Source: Termitomyces sp. T153 | Taxonomy: Eukaryota; Basidiomycota; Agaricomycetes; Agaricales; Lyophyllaceae | Assembly (NCBI GenBank): GCA_018296165.2 | Contig: JACKQL020000057.1 | Span: 124,001-188,000, forward strand | DNA length: 64,000 bases | Direction: 5' to 3' | In this document: positions 33,246 through 43,548 of the stretch, one piece after another | Layout: each line of letters starts with the position of its first letter | Numbering within the stretch: position 1 is the stretch's first letter | Notes under the pieces: model-generated | What the model saw: only the letters and a program-made list of their open reading frames with translations | Told to the model about the DNA's origin: nothing | Databases searched by the model: none | Made by a program: the position numbers and the translations under genes

Positions 33246-34220
33246 CCCTCCCTCCATCCACCTTGGGGAGGTCCCACCTTTCCCACTGGCCACTCTGCAC
33301 TTCCTTCACCCTCCAAACCTGATCTCTGACCCAATGCCCTGGCCTTCTGGCTCTTGCCCACTAACTGCCCTTTTATCCAACTCAGCTCCCATTCCTGCTC
33401 TGCCATGATGCAGGCCACATGCCACTCCAGCAAAATCAAACATTTCTCATGCCTTGCATGACACAAAAGACAAACTGAAGAATTATGGTGGTACTCTGCA
33501 GTTGGCCCATCAAACTCACATAGCTCCTTCTGTTGAGCATAGAGGATGCACTGGGGAAAATCAGCAGGAAGAGAATGGAACACAGTAAACACTCACAGGA
33601 GCCTCATTCTGACACCACTCCAGAGTTAGAGGACCCCATGCCTGCCCCAGTGCCCCCACAAACACCTCCAGCATTACCCCTGCCTGTGGAACCCTCTGTG
33701 CCTCCAGAACAACATGGACAATCCCCACTCCCAGGCTTAGTCTCATAGAACAACCCAGGGCAGCTGTGACTGAACAGCCAGCAGGCCCTAACCCCCTCAC
33801 ATGAGAGAAACCCCCAGAAGAGCCTGCCACTGCCATGGACAACTCTGTTAAAGCTCAATCAGCAACTCCAGAACAAGAAGAACACCACACTCACAACAGC
33901 AGTGCATCAAATCCACCTTCCTACAGTCCCACTGTTGGTCAAACTCCCTCCAGCAACACTCATATTCAGCCCATACAGCTATGTGGTTGTTGTCAGATGG
34001 GGGTGGGGTTGGTGAGGGTGACAATGACAAAGGTGCCATGGAAGACATGGAAAGAAATGAGGGAACACCAGGGTATGTCTTGCCCCCTTTTGATTCCCTA
34101 GAAAGAGCTTCTTGATGGACAACAATCATGCTTTGACTTTGTTTCCCATGCTGCCACTGCCCACTTGCCCACTGCAGTTTGATCAATATTGCTCAGACTT
34201 TGGTTTCCATGCCCCCCACT
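33246..34220 (-). pseudogene. Antisense accessory gene of Ty3 element, copy 3 (C-terminally truncated)
   Basis: Minus strand. N-terminal part with a diverged SNIDQTA segment (about 34200) and a Ser/Pro run (SSMAPLSLSPSPTPPPS), then VFVGALGQAWGPLTLEWCQNEAP, a 46-nt intron at 33596-33551 (GTGAGT...CCCCAG), then the cluster C-x2-Y-x6-C, 15 residues, CLLCHARHEKC, followed without a stop by LILLEWHVACIMAEQEWELSW. The coiled-coil part is cut off by the LTR B junction. This is the least disrupted copy of the cluster region. Confidence 0.62.
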
Positions 34221-34270
34221 CATCCCTGACTCATACTCTGCATCTTGAGAGTCTGCTGAAGGGGGAGTGA

Positions 34271-35408
34271 TGTCACAACCTGTTCTCAGAACCCCCAAGC
34301 TCTCCCCAAGTCACCTCACTTCCCTGGAATTCCTCCTCAACATCCCTTTGACTCCTCCAACCTTTGCTTGTCCATGACACTTACTCCAGCTAACTCTGAT
34401 GCTTCTCCAGCAAACCCCAATGGCCTCCCTGGCAAACCCCTCCAAGACATCCCCTGCAGGCCCCAACACTTCCACTTCCCCTCCTGAGCCCCTGAAACCT
34501 GCTTCCACTGTTTTCAATGCCAGCATATGTCACTGCTTTGTCACCTCAACTTACCCAACCAACTTCAAAGCATCACAATGACTTTGGGGCAGCCCACATT
34601 CCTGTTTAATCCCATCACTATATCACTACAGCCCACCCACTGATCATAACTGACACCTGTTGACTCTGTACAGCTCCAACAAGCCCCACCACCAGACCCA
34701 CTATCCCCAGAGCAGTTCCAGTAGTTAGTATATAAGTCATAGAGTAGCATCCCATACTCTAGTCTTGATGTTACCTGCATTACCATGTTCTGATTGTTTG
34801 TCTCTTGTGTTTTGTGCCTCTTGTTATGTTTTCTCTTATCTCAGTCTCCCAGCCTTGTCTTGTCTCTATCTCTGTTATCATCTTGTTATTGTTTTGTATC
34901 TCTGCTTCAATCTATTTTTGTTCTCATCTCAATCTCACCTCAACTCTGTCTTGTCTTGCTTCTCTCTATCTCCTTTGTCATGTCCAAGTCCCCTTCAACT
35001 CTAATGTGTTACAAACTCTGCACTTATGATCACAACCTCCCAAACATTCATAACCAACTCTGGACCTTGCTATTTGCTCAGCCCCAAAACCCATCAACAT
35101 CCATTGATCCCCCATCAAACTCTGGCCCTGCTCCCATTACTCATGTAGCCTCTATTTGCCCCACATCATCAATACTTGCCCCCAGCCTTGTACCTGGAAC
35201 TTCCTCAAGCCTGACCCTTCCTTGCACCTTGTCTTAGACCTCCCCAGACCACTTTGGACTTGCTTGGACTGCTTTCCCTGGCTTACCCTCACAAGTATCT
35301 GAAGTCCAGACCTCTCCAAAGTGCTAGGTTATCAGTGCAGGACATTGCATCCACCTAGTAAGGACTTGCCCAGTTAAGCTGAGCCCTCATGGTCAGCAGA
35401 ACCTGACA
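34271..35408 (+). mobile_element. LTR C (3' LTR of E3, 1138 bp)
   Basis: Begins TGTCACAACC and ends AGAACCTGACA. TATA-like GTATATAA at about 34728. Purine tract immediately upstream identifies it as a 3' LTR. Aligns with LTRs A, B and D. Confidence 0.9.
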
Positions 35409-35832
35409 GCAGGCTACCCTTGTGTGGTGATTCCCTGTGCCTTGCTGTTACTAATCTTGTCAAATTGAATTGAAATATGGAACCTGACCACAACAGTCAT
35501 AAAAGGCACATATCTGAATCAAATAGATGGTTTAGACACCAGGCCAGTATTGGGGACTTTGGCTTGGCCCAGAGCCAATGCTGTATACACTACATTACTT
35601 TAAGGAATCCATACTATTGCTACTTACTCTAGCTTTGTCTTCACACTATGTGCACTGTCTACCCTTGTGTCCCACCCCATATGTAAGTAGATGTCTGGTA
35701 TCAAGTTAATGATATCATAGATATTGAAATTGGACATTAAGGAACAGCCCCATGAGAGAAGTGTCTTAGTCTTGTCACCACCGTGTACTGGTGCATGTCT
35801 TGTCGCCGCTATGGGATGAAATTATAGCGATC
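35409..35832. other. Gene-free interval at right edge of transposon block
   Basis: CpG-poor up to about 35760; CpGs return from 35777 (ACCGTG, GTCGCCGC), marking the edge of normal host sequence. No gene seen. Confidence 0.5.
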
Positions 35833-37233
35833 CTAGAGTGGCTTTAATGCAGCCCTAGCGATTTCGAGCGCCCCCTCTTTAGTTTTATTGCCTGCAAAAC
35901 AAGAGTGAGCTGCCTAATGCCCATATATGATCAAAGATCGATTGCTTGCCTCCAATGAAACCTGAGGCATGTATAAATATGCCTCCCGGAATCCCAGAAA
36001 CCTTTGTCAGCTCTTCATCCCTAAGCCCACGCCATTCTTCCGGCAACGCCTTCCGACTCTCAAAGCTTTCCGGTGATACAGGGACTGCTTGAATACGCCA
36101 ATTGCTTGCGGTCTCGTCAGGGTAAACGATATATATGGCTTCTCCTGGAGCAATGCTGGACGTTTCATCAGCTTCTAGCTCAAACAAGTGTTCCTGTGCG
36201 TGAGTAGGTAGTCAACAACTTTTTTCTCGAGTCAATAGATATGACGATGACAAACCTTCCAAGGCAGAAATTGTTCAAGAAGAATAATCTTGCCAGTTGA
36301 GTCGATGGTTTCCTTGCTTTTGGCAATAGATGAGAATAGGAGATCCCTTGCAGGGAACCAAGCGTGAGCATAGTAGTTTAAACGTCCCAAGAATTCTTCG
36401 CCTGTGAGCCGGGATGCTTTGCCAAACTGGGTCTGAAAAGACGGTAATTGAGTGGAAACTTGCTGAAGGGAACATGATATCGTACATCGACAGTTTGCGA
36501 GTCTGTAGGCTGATTCCAGGCAGGATTGAGATGGCTGACACGACTCGAAAGATCGGTACGACTTCTGTATTTCGGTTCGATATCATCGGGATATTGAGAG
36601 ATACCGTTGTCAATTGCGTCAATTGCCTCGATAAATTCCTGAAGAAATGTTTCGTTATCTTGAGAATGTACAACAAGGAAGAGCGACGTACTTTGTACAG
36701 TTTGAGCCATAACTTTTCCACCTTTCCATCGTCAACTGGGAGTTGCGTGGTGTTTGCGATGATTTCTTTGCCAAAATGTCTGCAATACATGAGCAACGTA
36801 GCGCGGTTACTGCCTTGAGATGTAACTGACTTGTAAACAAGACCTGCGGATGACAATTTTGTGGTAAAACCATGACCAAAAACTTCAGTGAAACCGCGTT
36901 GATGGTGGTCGAAGCGCTGCTTGCTTTCGTCGTACACAGCGCCGACATCGACGACGATATTGCAGGTGTCGAGGACAGCGGGGTCGCGAGTTCGTATCAG
37001 GTCTGGAAAAATTAGAATGAGAATGCAATGGGGGAAGTGTAGACAGACCAGCGTCGCGGTATTTGTCAGTCTGACGCAACAAAAAGACGGCAAGGGCTTC
37101 ATCGCAATGGAAGGTCCCGTTGTGAGTACCGATGACCTGGGGAAGGTTTGACAAAGGTGAGGGAGCTCAATGCTAATCAAACCTGCTGCAATTTCTGCCT
37201 TTTTGCTGGTGTTTCCTGGGACAGTGCGGTCAT
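35833..37233 (-). CDS. MYG1: MYG1 family exonuclease (UPF0160)
   Basis: DHH-superfamily 3'-5' RNA exonuclease, in other eukaryotes nuclear and mitochondrial. Starts [17 protein letters not shown], intron, then [20 protein letters not shown] (metal-binding HNGTFHCDE), [20 protein letters not shown] (DHH motif) with [52 protein letters not shown], ending FIGG then [18 protein letters not shown]. The last intron (35892-35949) is GC-AG: donor GCAAGC, acceptor TTTTGCAG. The reading with this intron fits the family end and stops at 35833; ignoring it gives an unrelated tail. Confidence 0.93.
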
Positions 37234-37449
37234 GATGGGGCGCGAAACAAAACGGTAGTGATTGATCGATGGATAACACCTTGAATAACGTAGAAAAAGC
37301 ATGTGTAGGTATGGGTCGGTGTTTGCCGTGAACAACTGTGATCGACTCGAAGTGGTGCGAAAAGAGTGTAGGTTTGCATGTACGTACAGTGTCTATGTTG
37401 TCCGTGAACAGAGGAAAATGTATGCAAAATGTCGAGAGAGTCCGAGGCT

Positions 37450-37988
37450 CTACAGCACCATCAACGCTCCAGTCAACACCAAACCTCCTGCTCCAATCAA
37501 CATTGTATTCCTTGCTATTGTAGATGCAGCAGCAGTGAACTTATCATCTGGGCCAAATGCTCCTCCTGAGGCACCCGGAAGGGGAGCGCCGTTGGGCCCG
37601 CCGCCGACAGCTACTGTTGTCGGGGCAGTGGGAAGGTTTATGGACGATGTTGAGGTGGAGGTCGCGTTTTGGGAGGTAGTGCTGTTGCCGGAGGTTGTGG
37701 TGTTGCCGGAGACTGTGCTGTTGCCGGAAACGGTGTTGTTGGGCGAGGCGGACTGGGTGGGGGCGAGAGTGGACAGGAGGACGATGGTGCTAGTGCCTGT
37801 GCTGATCTGCCTGCCTGGGCCCATGGTAACGAAAGCAGAAAGACTGGTTGACGTGATGACGGCCTGCGAGGAATTTGTGGAGTTTGACTGGAACGGTCAG
37901 ACAAAGTCACAGACAGAGAGACGGGACAGACCTGGGCAAGGGCCAGCAGAGGGAGTACGCACAGAGAAAGGGCCGTCGCTGGCTTCAT
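37450..37988 (-). CDS. Small secreted Ser/Thr-rich protein with GPI-type tail
   Basis: Signal peptide MKPATALSLCVLPLLALAQ, a 44-nt intron (GTCTGT...TTCCAG), then SNSTNSSQAVITSTSLSAF, a low-complexity Asn-Thr-Ser run with repeated SGNSTVSGNTT-type units rich in N-glycosylation sequons, a Gly-rich region, and a C-terminal hydrophobic stretch (TMLIGAGGLVLTGALMVL) preceded by small residues, typical of a GPI-attachment signal. About 165 residues. Probably a cell-wall or plasma-membrane surface protein; no enzymatic domain. Confidence 0.8.
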
Positions 37989-38041
37989 GGCCGCTTGGGA
38001 AGAGGGGATCACGTGCACTTGCATCAGCTGCATAAACTCCC

Positions 38042-39172
38042 ATGTCTGCGCCACCAGAGCCTCTGCCTCCAACACTAATCTCGCTCCTTCTCGAGTACAT
38101 TACGCCCCCGTCTCTCCTCGCCCCCCTCCCCCCGCATCTCCTCTCCTCCCCTCTCGCACAGCGCCACCATTTCCTCCACATATCCCCCCATGATCCCGCC
38201 CAATATCTCGCCTGGCCCTCTGATCTTGTCCCCAATGCACAGCAGCTAGCCGTCCATCTCCTTGAATCTATCCACACCCCACTCTATCATCCCGTATACA
38301 CCATTCGCTACACTGCCGATGCAGAATCGTCTTTTGCACATGTCGCCGTCTCCACCCAAGATCCACCGGGCCTTCGTCTCGTTTTCCAGTGGGCTCCAGA
38401 CGGCTGGAAATTCCACAATCTTGCTCTCATGCCTTTTCCTACAAATTCTCATGATTCTGTTCACGACCTGCTTACATCCAAGCCTCACGATTCTCTTGAT
38501 GATGTCGACAGCAATGAACACGACTCTTATTGGGATGCATACGCCCACAGTGACGACAGTGACGATCAGCGAGCAGTCGCTAAATCAAAGACAGAATCTG
38601 AGCAAGACACAGAAGACGCCTATTGGGCCCAATACTCTACTGTTCATGGTTAGTCTCATCGCCTTCCCAGATAACCTCCCTCATCTATCTTAGGATCGGC
38701 CGACTCTGCACGGCCCACACCACCCATAATCACTCGAAAGTTTGAAAACGATCGTGTCATTTTGGATTTTCCCTCCCACCACACGTTTTCCGTCTACAAC
38801 CCACTCGCACCTCCATCCCCCAGAAGACTTGCTGATCTTCTCGCCAATGTCTCTCCTCGTGCTCCTTCACCTCCCTTAAATGGTTCTGACTCTGGATTCG
38901 ACTCTGCATCCTTCTCCGAGAAGGTGACATCACCCTCTGTCTCTCTACCATTGCCTGAGTTGTCTTCCGCGTCACGTACAACCATGATGTACACTCCGTC
39001 TATGCATGTCTCTTCAGCGGTCGAGAAAACTCCAGACGTAGACGTTGTCCTCAAGGACACCATTCGTGGTGTATATCATTTGTGGAGAGCCAGGAGGGTC
39101 ATCGACTCGTCCAATTCGGATAAAGATCGTGAAGAGTTCCTCGAGATTGTTCGGCAGGCTCTTACGATATGA
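38042..39172 (+). CDS. Conserved hypothetical acidic protein
   Basis: Two exons: 38042-38648 and 38694-39172, joined by a 45-nt GT-AG intron. Starts MSAPPEPLPPTLISLLLEYI. The middle has VFQWAPDGWKFHNLALMPF, then an acidic stretch with two aromatic repeats (YWDAYAHSDDSDD and EDAYWAQYSTVHG). The C-terminus is Ser/Pro-rich and ends with a helical segment (VLKDTIRGVYHLWRARR, REEFLEIVRQALTI). I do not recognise a named domain. Its start is 53 bp from the start of the opposite-strand GPI-type protein, so they may share a promoter. Confidence 0.75.
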
Positions 39173-40204
39173 ATCCACAAGCATAAGTCACGATGCACAC
39201 ATTCACGGAACCGATCAAAATGTTGTTGAATTGGTTCATTACGGATGGTTCGGATGCACTTCAGGGAGAAATCACAATGTATGAGCTCTTAAGCCAAATA
39301 GGTACTTGAAACAGATTGGAAGAGGGCCAATAAAGCTCTCAGACGCACACTCGATGCTTTCCAGAACACCAAACAAGACAAAATCACAATTCTCTCGTCT
39401 AAATACTTAGTCTCAAGGACATCCGCATAGCTCAGTGCACGTCGCTCACGCAAAAAAATGGAAGCCTCCTTTTTATTAGCCATATGTCGTCCGTTATCGC
39501 GGGTTCAAAGCGTGAAAGACGAGTAAGTAGCGGATTTGAGGCCGAATTTTAGGAAAATTCCGGACAAGGGAGCTTCCCGAGTCCTATATTTGTCGGAAGC
39601 GAGTGTTCAATTTGTGTGACGAACGCTCATTTACTGTTCTGTTATCTGTGAAATGGCCCGGGCTCAGAAGTTTCATCCATGCTTTACACGCGGCCAGTAA
39701 GAATGACAGTGCAGGGACGGCTGCGGTGGGCTGCGGTGGAGGAATGCCGAGAGCTCGAACCAAGCGACGACGAGCTGGTTGTCGCTGTTGTAGTGAACTA
39801 TTTTAAGTCGTAGCGGTTGAGTTCAGCGTCTTATAAGTAGCGGCAAAGTTGACCTCTGCATCGATCACCGTCCATTGTGCAAGCACAAATTTGGGGCACC
39901 TGCCGCGTCAGAGGCCGTATTTAAGTCTTGCTACAGCATCAGATCGTCTGGCCACGCGTCGTCATCGTGGCCTTAGCGTCGAACGGCTTCCTGCCGTCGT
40001 CGGCGAAACTATCCACGAAAAGCTCATGAGCAGTTTCCGAGTTGGTTGTTCGTGATTACAAGAGTATGAATATGCAGTATAGGAGAACTTCGACTACAGT
40101 GACCGCTCATAAAACGCTCTCCATAACATTCATGTATGCAAAAGAAAATCCGACAACGCTGTCATGGAAAACGCGAGCCAGGGCCAAAATTAAAATCACA
40201 AGAG
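39173..40204. other. Gene-free interval
   Basis: About 1 kb of normal CpG content with no frame, RNA gene or repeat I can support. Confidence 0.5.
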
Positions 40205-42204
40205 TCACCCCACCACTAACTGATAATTGAAGATCTCCGACTTGAACTCAGTGACATTCTCCTCAAGGGTCAATGAACAATCCCTCTCTTGCTGCCGGTC
40301 TTCCCACCAAACGCTCCGGGTATAGCTATCTGAAATCTCATCTCCCCTCGGGGCGTTGCCGGAGCTCCACGTATAACCCTCATTTTCCCCTAATCTCTTA
40401 CTGATCTTCACAAGGTCATCGTACCAGCCTTCTTCGGCGTTCCAGTTAGCGTGAGCCTTCAGAAGTTTGTAAGGTATGTGGAGCGAGTGGGAGGATCTGC
40501 ACGTAAACTTTTTCTCCACCTGGTAGGGGATCGAAACGCTGGATACCAAGTTGCTTGCGTTGTTTGGAGGGAAATAATGTGTTGTATTTTTGGTAGAGGC
40601 TCGCCGCGATTTTAGAAGATATCTTCCAGTGTGCAGGAAGTTCCTTTGCCTGTAGGGAGTGTTGTATGCGGTGAGAATAGTTCGAGTAATAGTCCAAAGG
40701 AGATCCTCACATCAGGAAGAAGAGAAAACCTGTGTGGATGTGGCCATGCAAAGCAATACGTGTCATCGAACGGCCAATTTGGAAGAACAATACTATCTTG
40801 GTCAGGCTTCGAGGAGCAGTCGCCAATAATTTTTGTGATTCTGTTTTCTATCAAATCGGGAGGTATGCCTCTTCGAATGACGAGGACGTAGATACTGGGA
40901 GTCCCGTCATTTCGAAGACATGTTTCAACTACTATCCTTGGAATTGTCTCCATAGACCACGAAGGAACATTAGATAGTTCAGGATCATGCCAATACGAAG
41001 GATCTTCGTGGAATGGCCTGAATCTCTCTAGAGTAGGCCGAGGAAGAATTCGCACATATAAGAACTGCCCCTTCTCCACCAGAAAGTCCGGAGGTGGGGT
41101 CAATGGTTTTGTAGAAGGTTTTGAAGCTGAAACAGGTCAGGTATATATCACTGTGAAATCATTGTAAGGGTTCACCAAGGGATAATACGCTTTTTTGGAT
41201 AGTCCAGTCAAATCGTCGATGATCATCGTAACCATTGGTCTGTCCAAGGTGTCGGAATGTCGCGATCCAGCCTTCGTAGTCGGTTATTTCATCGAAAAGT
41301 AGGCCCCTAGCATAGTCTAGGAACTTGCCGAAAGGAGGTGCAAGCCCAACTTTTAGAACCTGTCCAATTGCATTTCTTCTCAAAAACTTGGCGCGTCGAA
41401 TTCAAGATATAACGCTGCTCGTATGGCTGCCACGTAAGGTAACCGCGCAGGAGGAAAGAAAATATATGCAAGAGATTCTAGATCATCATGGCGACTTAGT
41501 TCTGTCGCAGATGATCAGTCTGAAAAGTCCCAGAGCTCGGCTAATAGTACAGACGAAAGCCTTCATGAGAGTTAAGACTAGCCCATCCCAAGGTTCCCAC
41601 ATACCGACCATCGTCGCTTCATTTAGTATGGATGAATCAATGCGCCGTACTGTACCAAAATCAACGATGTTCAACTGGTCAGGGTTATCTAGAGAGAGTA
41701 GAATATGGCTGGGCTTGATGTCTCAGTGAACGATTCCAAGTCTGTGGATGTACAAGAACGACGACAACTAGTAGAGAGTGTTCAGCGAGAAAGGGCGGAT
41801 GAGAGTAGTCAGAGCCCGTACCATTTGATCAGCGACCTTTAGAACAGTACCGAGGGAAAAGCAGTTACTAGAGTCCCGAAGTTCTCCTAAGCTGGGTTCC
41901 AACAGTTCCAAGTAAAAAAATTCGAAATGTTCTTGCCCGCCATACGCATAGAACTCGGGAATTGATGGGTGACCTTGAAGGTAGCGTAAAATGCAAGCTT
42001 CATACTCAATCAGAGGCCTCTTTGATCGAAGAGAAGCTCGTGATTGTTTCAACGCAACAACTTTTGCCCTTTCAATGTCGGGGGTTGTTACTCGCCAAAC
42101 ATATCCCTGCAGCTTTCATTGAATGCTGTGGCCCCAAGAAAAATCGCAAACTCACCCTCACTCCCGATCCAACTTTTTTCTGATTTGATTGTGATACGGT
42201 CCAT
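40205..42204 (-). pseudogene. CK1-like protein kinase pseudogene with long C-terminal region
   Basis: Minus strand. MDRITIKSEKSWIGSEG splices to GYVWRVTTPDIERAKVVALK (glycine-rich loop and the VAxK lysine), then EYEACILRYLQGHPSIPEFY and FFYLELLEPSLGELRD, as in casein kinase 1-type kinases. After a 52-nt intron comes RLGIVH-stop-DIKPSHILL: the HRD arginine is TGA (41725-41723). NIVDFGTVRRID is the DFG region. Downstream, ELSRHDDLESLAYIFF shifts frame into FLLRGYLTWQPYEQRY, and a second shift precedes QVLKVGLAPPFGKFLDYARG. The C-terminal segments to 40205 are open pieces without a recognised domain. Confidence 0.8.
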
Positions 42205-43548
42205 CTATGCGCGTTGACAACGACGAACCGAGTCTTGTTTAGTTTATGGAAGAGCTTTAAATTTCTGTGTAAAGGTTTCCAACGTCACATCCTCGAGCGA
42301 GAGTTGATGAAATTCAAATTGGCCTCGACGAGTTTTCTTAAAAACAGTTGGCTCCATGTGAACATAGAATGACACTGATATACAGTGTGGGATGCTGGGA
42401 AAAAAATCTCGGCCAGATCTCACCATTCGTGGCGTATATCAACTATCATCGAATTCGGACAAAGAGTTCTTCGAGATTTTCGGCAGATCGATCCACAAGC
42501 GCAAATTACGATGTACAAGTTTTGCAGCTCTTCTTCAATAGAGAAATTCGTTATGGGAGGCCACGAGGGAAGACCTAATGACAGACACGTGGTTGAACAA
42601 AAGTCCCAGAAAAGGGCCAGAGTAAGTAAAACGTGGACAGCGGTAAGCAGGGTAATAGTGGGGTACATATGGGTGCGGAGAGGTAAGGGTAGGCCCCAAT
42701 GCTCCCGGCCAGCCGCGCCGAGTCCCACACACAGTGCTCAACAGAATATCTCGCGGGCCGCTTGCTAGGGTTGATTATCCTTTTTTTTTCTCACATCCCA
42801 TCTTTCTGGGCAGAGGGATTCGAATGCCCGGCCAAAATAGAATCCACAAAAAGGTTAATATGGTATGGATTCCAAGCACAAATCACAACATCTACAGGAG
42901 GTTTTCATGCACATTGTATCCATTATGTATATCACATCACAGTCAACTACATGACCTTATTTTGTGCAAACTTTTTGGCTGTGACTTATACTGGTTGCAA
43001 CGTAGATGGGATCCATCTATCAATGTAATGGGTAAGATCGGCTTCGTCTACCTTGATCAAGAGGTGATGACTTCGCATGTCGAACCGTCGAGACATTTTA
43101 TAAAAAAAATACAGCCGATTCGGTCGAGCGTAGATTCTTCGAACGTCAAGCTTACTAGTGGAGCAGTCAATGTCTTGCCACCTTTGGACCATGATGCTGA
43201 AAAAACGCAGGAACACTTTGATGAATTATTTAATCTCTAGTTAGTTACCGTACAGAGCTAACTTGAAGGGTGAAGTGAATAACATATACTACGTCAAATG
43301 CAAGGTAGTTAGTTCGTAATATGTCAATGTCCATTGTTAAGATCGGATTAGATGGAGTAAGGAGTATCTACATTCTGTAGCAAGTCAGTATAGTACATCA
43401 AGATGAGTTCAAACGAGGGTATAAAGCTGAGGCACGGAGAACAAGCAGCTCAAGCTTCCAAGACCTGTTGCTCCAATTCCGTTGGCATCGTATTTTGTCC
43501 CAGATTTTCTTGTTCCGTAAATTCCAGATCTTCTCCGGGACCATCAGC
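42205..43548. other. Gene-free interval with a duplicated gene fragment
   Basis: No intact gene. Positions 42419-42520 repeat, in shortened form, the 3' end of the gene ending at 39172. The remainder shows no supportable feature. Confidence 0.5.
42419..42520 (+). repeat. Truncated duplicate of the 3' end of the 38042-39172 gene
   Basis: Reads CACCATTCGTGGCGTATATC, then TCGAATTCGGACAAAGAGTT, then CGAGATTTTCGGCAG and ATCCACAAGC. It matches 39059-39185 with internal deletions (the LWRARRVID codons are absent). The original encodes TIRGVYH...SSNSDKD...FLEIVRQ; the copy TIRGVYQLSSNSDKEFFEIF. Confidence 0.75.

Larger units (their letters stand above)
33246..35408 (+). mobile_element. Ty3/gypsy element E3, 3' end only
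   Basis: Contains the 3' internal module (with the antisense gene copy 3), a purine tract CTGAAGGGGGAG at about 34255-34266, and LTR C. The sequence at 33246 corresponds to positions about 2266 of E1 and 31209 of E2, so everything 5' of that point is missing here. Confidence 0.85.

Noticed and set aside
39425..39515. tRNA-like A box (ATAGCTCAGTG) and B box (GGGTTCAAAGC)
   Set aside because: No acceptor stem pairs, the T-arm does not fold correctly, and the spacing is too long without a plausible intron.
42815..42835. B-box-like GGATTCGAATGCCC
   Set aside because: No matching A box, acceptor stem or T-stem on either strand.
42734..43240. 168-codon plus-strand open frame
   Set aside because: No recognisable domain, no conserved context, no clear start, and it overlaps a degenerate intergenic segment.
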